A stretch of 64,000 nucleotides of DNA from Fibrobacter sp. (lineage in GTDB: Bacteria; Fibrobacterota; Fibrobacteria; Fibrobacterales; Fibrobacteraceae), in contig NZ_JAFWOM010000027.1 in assembly GCF_017545445.1 (NCBI RefSeq), positions 53,892 to 117,891 of the forward strand, read 5' to 3'. The translations under genes were made by a program, and so were the position numbers. This document shows, in pieces, positions 59,527-64,000 of this stretch; the first letter of the stretch is position 1, and the number at the start of each line of letters is the position of its first letter. The notes under the pieces were generated by a model, which was not told where the DNA came from, did no database searches, and was given only the letters and a program-made list of their open reading frames with translations.

Positions 59527-60267
59527 ATGATCGCCGACTTTCTCCCTGCATCTGAATTTTTTGCACAGATAGACTGGAATTCCAGAATTTATCTGTTGTT
59601 GCGACATGCCGAACGCAATCACATCACGCCGCAAGACAAGGACTTTGGGGCGCATGTGGGACTTACGGATCGCGGGCGCCGTCAGGCGGTGGCGCTTGGG
59701 CGTGTATTCCCGGCGATTGGCGATGCGGTGTATTTTTCGAGTCCGGTTGGTCGTTGCATCGAGACTGCGGAGTGCGTTGCCGAGGGCCGAAAGCTCGCGG
59801 GGTATGTAGGGCATGCTACTGGTACAACGGGGAGCATTACGCCGTGTTCTGCAAATGTTTCGTCGGAGTCCGCGAATTCAAATGCTACAAAAGTCACTCC
59901 GCTTGATGCGTTAGGTGATTTCTTTGTTCAAAACCGGGATGCGTACGAACAAACGTTGAGAGAAGGTTTTTACGAGGGCATTTGCAAGTGGCTTGAGTCG
60001 GGCACGCATGATGCGTTTTGCCCGTTGCATGAACGTGCCGAACAAATGCGCGAGATGATGTTTGAAAAAGCGAGTTCGCGATTTAATGTTTTCGTGACAC
60101 ACGATGCGTGGATTGTGCCGTGTCTTTCGCATTTTTGCAACATGAAGTTCACGCCGAAATGCTGGATGAACTTTTTGACGGGTCTTGCTTTTGAACTCCC
60201 TGAAAAAGGCGACGTGAAAGTCACGCCTATTACCGCGATGGAAACAGGCTGGCTGCTATTTAGATGA
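59527..60267 (+). CDS. Histidine phosphatase family protein
   Basis: 246 residues. YLLLRHAERNHITPQD near residue 21 carries the RHxE-type catalytic histidine, GLTDRGRRQAVALGRVF the next conserved helix, YFSSPVGRCIETAECVAEG the second arginine, and NVFVTHDAWIVPCL near 200 the second histidine. This is the phosphoglycerate-mutase-like branch 1. A Ser/Asn-rich insert lies around residue 115. The substrate is unknown. No ribosome site is clear. Confidence 0.88.
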   Translation: MIADFLPASEFFAQIDWNSRIYLLLRHAERNHITPQDKDFGAHVGLTDRGRRQAVALGRVFPAIGDAVYFSSPVGRCIETAECVAEGRKLAGYVGHATGTTGSITPCSANVSSESANSNATKVTPLDALGDFFVQNRDAYEQTLREGFYEGICKWLESGTHDAFCPLHERAEQMREMMFEKASSRFNVFVTHDAWIVPCLSHFCNMKFTPKCWMNFLTGLAFELPEKGDVKVTPITAMETGWLLFR

Positions 60268-60384
60268 GAGAACGGACCTGCGGTCCTACAGACGAAAGAC
60301 GAAAGAAATTTTTTATTAAATAATCTCTAGTCTCTAGTCTGAGAGCGAAGTGTTCTCTCGTCTAAAAAAATATACATTAACAGT
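60268..60384. repeat. Composite repeat upstream of the SIR2-like gene
   Basis: AACGGACCTGCGGTCCTACAGACGAAAGACGAAAG, an AT-rich spacer, then CTCTAGTCTCTAGTCTGAGAGCGAAGTGTTCTCTCGTCT. It has the same order as 44608-44715; ACCTGCGGT here and CTCTGCGAG there are matched hairpin variants. Confidence 0.75.
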
Positions 60385-61368
60385 ATGATGCAGTCGAATT
60401 GTTATCGTCGTATTTTTGTGCTTGGCTCTGGTTTCAGCAAGTCTTTTTCGCCGCAGATGCCCACGCTCCGCGACTTGAACGAACTTATCCCTTTTGGAAT
60501 TCCGGATGAGTTTCCGCATTTTCGCGATTACTGCAAGCGTTTTTTGACGCTTTGCAATGGCGACAATGATTACTTGGGCATCGAGCCTTTGGCGACATCG
60601 ATTCTTTCTGCGCAGATTTTCCCGGGCGAACGCGAGCGGCTTTACCATGCGTCGTTGCGTTTTGAGCTTTTGCGATTTATTGCAAGTGTCATCCGCAGCG
60701 ACAATGCACTTGATGCTGCGTCTGCGGCGATTCTCAAGAGATTTTTGGTGTCTTGCGAAAACGATTCCGCATCGGGTTCCCGCGAAACGCTCTTGCTATC
60801 GTTCAATTACGACACGCTTATTGAAACTGCGATTGCAAACGACAAGGAACTTTGTGAACAAGTTTCTGTAGATTACGGAGTGAAAATCGATCCGGCGGAC
60901 CGCTCGGCGAAACGCGGTAAGTCGAGCCGCACCATCGACCTTATCAAATTGCACGGCTCGCTCAACTGGTTCCCCGTCAAAGGCGCTAGTGACGAACTCG
61001 ACTTGAAAAACGTCTGCGAAGTCGAGCCGCAAGACCGTAGTTTCCCGATTTATTGCGAAGACACGCCTATCTTCATCCCGATGGCGCACGCCAAGGAATC
61101 GTTCTTGCGCGGGAGCCTTTTCAACTTGCTATGGTCCAAGGCCGATTACTATCTGAAAAATGCCAAAGAAATTTATTTTATCGGATACGGTTTCCCGAAG
61201 ACGGATATCAACAATTTGGAATTTTTGTTACGCCACCGCGATTGCTTCAAGAAGGTGGTCGTGTTTGCTCGCGATGGTCGCAATGACTTGCTACGCTTGC
61301 AGAAGTTGCTCGGCGAAGGTCTCGTCGAATCTTGCGATGCGAAAGAGTTCTTGGAAAAACTAAAATAG
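60385..61368 (+). CDS. SIR2-like domain protein
   Basis: 327 residues. RIFVLGSGFSKSFSPQMPTL near residue 9 is the GxG nucleotide-binding start of SIR2_2-type proteins; LLLSFNYDTLIETAI near 138 and IDLIKLHGSLNWFP near 188 carry the conserved asparagine and histidine; EIYFIGYGFPKTDINNLEFL near 263 is the last strand-loop. Such proteins are NAD-cleaving effectors in several antiphage systems, but usually with a sensor partner; none is beside it, so a housekeeping role cannot be excluded. Confidence 0.82.
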   Translation: MMQSNCYRRIFVLGSGFSKSFSPQMPTLRDLNELIPFGIPDEFPHFRDYCKRFLTLCNGDNDYLGIEPLATSILSAQIFPGERERLYHASLRFELLRFIASVIRSDNALDAASAAILKRFLVSCENDSASGSRETLLLSFNYDTLIETAIANDKELCEQVSVDYGVKIDPADRSAKRGKSSRTIDLIKLHGSLNWFPVKGASDELDLKNVCEVEPQDRSFPIYCEDTPIFIPMAHAKESFLRGSLFNLLWSKADYYLKNAKEIYFIGYGFPKTDINNLEFLLRHRDCFKKVVVFARDGRNDLLRLQKLLGEGLVESCDAKEFLEKLK

Positions 61369-61452
61369 GGATTGGGAAAAAACTGCGGTTCCGCCGCCGT
61401 CGGCATGGACCCTATCGGGTAAAATAAAAAAAGCGCCACAAGGACGCTTCTT

Positions 61453-61520
61453 TTCGTCATTCTGAGGCGAAGCCGAAGAATCCAGTTATTGGATCCTTCC
61501 CCTTACAGGATCAGAATAAC
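61453..61520. repeat. Dispersed intergenic repeat copy near folD
   Basis: CGTCATTCTGAGGCGAAGCCGAAGAATCCAGT followed by TGGATCCTTCCCCTTACAGGATCAGAATAAC. The first part matches 40122-40160; GGATCC...GGATC(A) forms an inverted pair. Confidence 0.7.
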
Positions 61521-61527
61521 TTTGTCG

Positions 61528-62367
61528 TTACTTAATCAACGATTCGCCGGATTCTACGCTCTGGTAGATGAGAGTGTTGATGGTCATGGGGCCGACTCCG
61601 CCCGGAACTGGAGTGTATGCGGATGCGACTTCTTCAAGGCCTTTTTCGATATCGCCCACGCCACCCGGATGGTAGCCTGCATCTACGACAACTGCACCCG
61701 GCTTGATCCAGGACTTCTTGATGAATTCCGGTTTGCCGACGGCACCCACGAGAATGTCTGCCTGCTTCACGAATTCGGGGAGGTTTTCGGTCTTGCTGTG
61801 GCAAATCGTGACGGTGCAGTTTGCGTTCAAAAGCATCATCGCCATAGGCTTTCCGAGGATGGCGCTGCGGCCAACGACCACGGCATGCTTGCCAGAAAGC
61901 GGGATGTTGTAAGCCTTGAGGAGACGCATGATGCCGGCCGGCGTTGCGCAACCGTAAGCTTTTTCGCCCATGGACATGCGGCCAAAGCCGAGGCAGGTCA
62001 CGCCATCCACGTCCTTGCGGGCGTCAATCGCTTCGAACGCGGCTCGTTCGTCGATGTGGCGCGGAACCGGGTGCTGCAAGAGTATGCCGTGCACGTTTGG
62101 GTTTTCGTTGAGTTCCTGAATTTTGTCGAGGAGTTCCTGCGTCGTGGTGTTCTTGTCCATCACCACGCGGATGCTTTCCATGCCCACGCGGGCGCAGGCG
62201 TTGCCTTTCATTTTGACGTAAGTGGCGCTTGCTGGGTCGTCGCCTACGAGAATCGTCGCAAGAATCGGGGTCTTGCCGGTCTTTTCCTTGAGCTTTGCCA
62301 CGCGGGCGCTGAGTTCTTCTTCTGTGGTCTTGGCAAGTGCCTTGCCGTCTAAAATGAGTGCTGCCAT
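61528..62367 (-). CDS. folD: Bifunctional methylenetetrahydrofolate dehydrogenase/cyclohydrolase
   Basis: 279 residues from ATG 62367, preceded by GGAG at seven bases; an earlier in-frame start at 62418 has no site. [30 protein letters not shown] holds the catalytic YxxxK region near residue 50, [13 protein letters not shown] the substrate site (QLPLP variant QHPVP), [17 protein letters not shown] the NADP loop, and [15 protein letters not shown] the C-terminal signature. It interconverts 5,10-methylene- and 10-formyl-tetrahydrofolate. Confidence 0.95.
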   Translation of the reverse strand: MAALILDGKALAKTTEEELSARVAKLKEKTGKTPILATILVGDDPASATYVKMKGNACARVGMESIRVVMDKNTTTQELLDKIQELNENPNVHGILLQHPVPRHIDERAAFEAIDARKDVDGVTCLGFGRMSMGEKAYGCATPAGIMRLLKAYNIPLSGKHAVVVGRSAILGKPMAMMLLNANCTVTICHSKTENLPEFVKQADILVGAVGKPEFIKKSWIKPGAVVVDAGYHPGGVGDIEKGLEEVASAYTPVPGGVGPMTINTLIYQSVESGESLIK

Positions 62368-62389
62368 AAAATCTCCGTTTTTTGCAAAT

Positions 62390-62566
62390 TTAAAAATAAA
62401 TGGATGCGTTGCCAACAACGAAATAATACTGGGTTCTTCTGCGGAACAAGTCCGTTTCGATGACGAGCGTGATGAAAATGAGGAACGTAAACGCCGATGC
62501 GGTTGGAAAACGTTTGAACGCGCTCGTGATTTGACTCGGGTATTTCTTGATTGCGGCTAAGACCAT
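62390..62566 (-). pseudogene. Truncated second DUF4153 gene (N-terminal remnant)
   Basis: A 58-codon frame starts at ATG 62566 with GGAG seven bases before it, 3 bp after the stop of the larger DUF4153 gene. The product ([16 protein letters not shown], then a hydrophobic helix [15 protein letters not shown]) looks like the first 50-60 residues of a DUF4153 protein, in which an AFKRFP-type helix precedes the first membrane span. It then stops at TAA 62390, 22 bp before the folD start. Either a deleted gene copy or, less likely, a real small membrane protein. Confidence 0.6.
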
Positions 62567-62569
62567 GAT

Positions 62570-64000
62570 TTACTCCAGGAAAAGGATGCCGCGGATACTA
62601 AAGTAATTGTGCTTGACTTTTTCTTCTTTCTTGTATAAAGTCAAATCTAAATTCTCAACACCGATTTTTGCACCTTCGGTTTCGAGGAATCGCACGCTTT
62701 TTTGCTCCAGTTCCTGCTTGGTGATAGAGAAGTGGAAGGTCTTGTCTAGCTTTTTAGGAGAAAACTGGAAAAATAGCGTATCGTTGCGGAATTCGAAATC
62801 TTCTTTATCGAATGTCTTGTAAAAGTGGTTTACTTGGGTTGCGTTTTTAGGAATTTCAAAGTAGCTGTTTTTGGAATTGTTTATGTAGGCGCTGATAAGG
62901 AACTCGTTGACTTTTTTGTTTGTAGAAGATTTTCTGGAAATCAGGATGAGGGCATCTCCCTTGGGAATGTACTGTGCGAGTTCTTTGTCGTGTCTGGAAT
63001 TGAGAATTTCCAACCGTGAGGTGGCGATGTTTGTTTTGTGGTCGCTCTTGTCCTGGATGCGTCTTGCGAATTCTGCAGTTTCGTCTTTACTTAGCGGGAA
63101 ATTGGTGTAACCCAGTTCGGTAAGTGCGTCCTTGATGCTTCCCATCCAAATACGGTGCGTGACATTGAGGGCGCTCAGGGGGCCGTTCGTGAGGATGAAG
63201 AACATGCTGCAAAAAACGATGGCGATGTATTTGGATTTGCACTTGATTTTGTCAATGAGCAAAATGGCGATAACGATGTAATAGAAGATGTTGATGGCAG
63301 CAATGTAATAGCGGTCTTCTGAAATCCCGTAATCGAAGATTCTGCGTATAATGCCGACGGACATCAAGATGACGAGGGGGATGCAGGCGGCGGGGAGAAT
63401 TTTCAGGAGCTTGCTCTCAAAGGATGGCTTGGGATTGATGCGTTCGGGGAGCATCAGAGTGACTCGCAGAAGCATGAGCAACATGGATGCCGAAACGAGA
63501 TAGGAGACCATTCCTTTGGGCATTTCCCATTGGATGATGATTTTTGCAATGTAGGCGTAAAGAAGTAAAATATAGAGTGAGACGACAGGTAAAAAGATGA
63601 ACTTGTTCGTGCTAGTCTGGAATTTGTTCAAAGCAGGAGCTTCTTGCAGGCAGTCGTCAATGGAAGGGATGCCGGAGAAGAACAAGATGGGGAATATGGT
63701 GCATGAACTGATAATCGCCGAATAAACGAAAGGTCTTGCTGATACTTTGATGTCGAACAGGTTGAAGAATCCGAATAGGAGTCCGTCAATGGCGATGAGC
63801 AGGACTACAGAAATGGCGGTAGCGACGACAGCGGCTTTGGCATTCCTCATTAAGAATACCCAGAATCCGTTTTCGTCTTTCTGCTTGAAGAACGGAGCGA
63901 TGAAAATGCTCAAGAATACGGTTGTATAGATAAATAGCCCTGTTACCAAGACATAAGTGTGTTCGGTATTGTTGTCGGTTGAAACATAGTAAAAGGTTAG
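62570..64000 (-). CDS. DUF4153 multi-pass membrane protein (5' end outside window)
   Basis: At least 476 codons; the frame is open to the window edge, so the true start lies beyond 64000 and the TTG at 63949 is not a start. Seven or so membrane helices fill the first 270 visible residues, with the family pattern ARPFVYSAIISSCTIFPILFFSGIP and SLYILLLYAYIAKIIIQWEMPKGMVSYLVS. The soluble C-terminal part of about 170 residues is probably periplasmic. Function of the family is unknown. A truncated second copy follows directly. Confidence 0.82.
   Translation of the reverse strand, partial: LTFYYVSTDNNTEHTYVLVTGLFIYTTVFLSIFIAPFFKQKDENGFWVFLMRNAKAAVVATAISVVLLIAIDGLLFGFFNLFDIKVSARPFVYSAIISSCTIFPILFFSGIPSIDDCLQEAPALNKFQTSTNKFIFLPVVSLYILLLYAYIAKIIIQWEMPKGMVSYLVSASMLLMLLRVTLMLPERINPKPSFESKLLKILPAACIPLVILMSVGIIRRIFDYGISEDRYYIAAINIFYYIVIAILLIDKIKCKSKYIAIVFCSMFFILTNGPLSALNVTHRIWMGSIKDALTELGYTNFPLSKDETAEFARRIQDKSDHKTNIATSRLEILNSRHDKELAQYIPKGDALILISRKSSTNKKVNEFLISAYINNSKNSYFEIPKNATQVNHFYKTFDKEDFEFRNDTLFFQFSPKKLDKTFHFSITKQELEQKSVRFLETEGAKIGVENLDLTLYKKEEKVKHNYFSIRGILFLE

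Overview
The window looks like the chromosome of a Gram-negative bacterium of moderate GC, most probably Fibrobacter or a close relative. That is an inference from gene content (a PorV/PorQ-like outer-membrane protein, SecA with a zinc tail, the tig-clpP-clpX-lon block, duplicated DUF4153 proteins), from codon use, and from unusual intergenic repeats. No rRNA or other decisive marker is present.

Positions 1-16.6 kb form a defence island, and its first 7.6 kb is clearly more AT-rich than the rest. In order it holds: the 3' part of a STAND NTPase resembling Avs anti-phage sensors; an ATPase plus HNH nuclease pair resembling Septu (PtuA/PtuB); a three-Cys-motif partner (TcmP) with its DUF5131 partner; a minus-strand cassette of two tiny proteins sharing the motif GFxxLNP around a three-helix membrane protein; RloA/RloB with a third unknown gene; McrB/McrC; and a DUF1016 PD-(D/E)XK nuclease. 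A RelB/DinJ-YoeB toxin-antitoxin pair follows at 18.9 kb. The GFxxLNP cassette is the best candidate for an undescribed system.

Positions 16.9-48.2 kb are mostly core genes: LemA, an iron-type alcohol dehydrogenase, a secreted histidine phosphatase with a TPR protein, secA (behind an excellent sigma-54 promoter match), tmk, a metallophosphoesterase, an LpoA-like periplasmic protein, tRNA-Leu(UAG), tig-clpP-clpX-lon, a YggS-like PLP protein, an MBL hydrolase, rsmA, a phosphohexomutase, a PorV/PorQ-like protein, a sigma-54 activator and lysC with a structured leader. A stand-alone ATPase gene at 37.8-38.9 kb is bracketed by five copies of one 14-bp palindrome.

Positions 48.2-58.8 kb are accessory. 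Two paralogous membrane proteins bracket an IS110-type element with a candidate bridge RNA, an Rpn-type nuclease with a 42-bp tandem repeat and a probable premature stop, and a 1652-residue exonuclease-RecQ-UvrD fusion.

Positions 58.8-64 kb hold a PAP2 phosphatase, a histidine phosphatase, a SIR2-like protein, folD, and two DUF4153 genes, of which one is a 58-codon remnant and the other runs off the window.

Between genes there are recurrent 7-bp-period repeats (CTAACCA/CTACTGT and CTCGTCT types) placed just upstream of start codons, and hairpin repeats containing GTCAT...GGATCC-like blocks. Examples of both kinds have entered coding sequence, in lon and secA.
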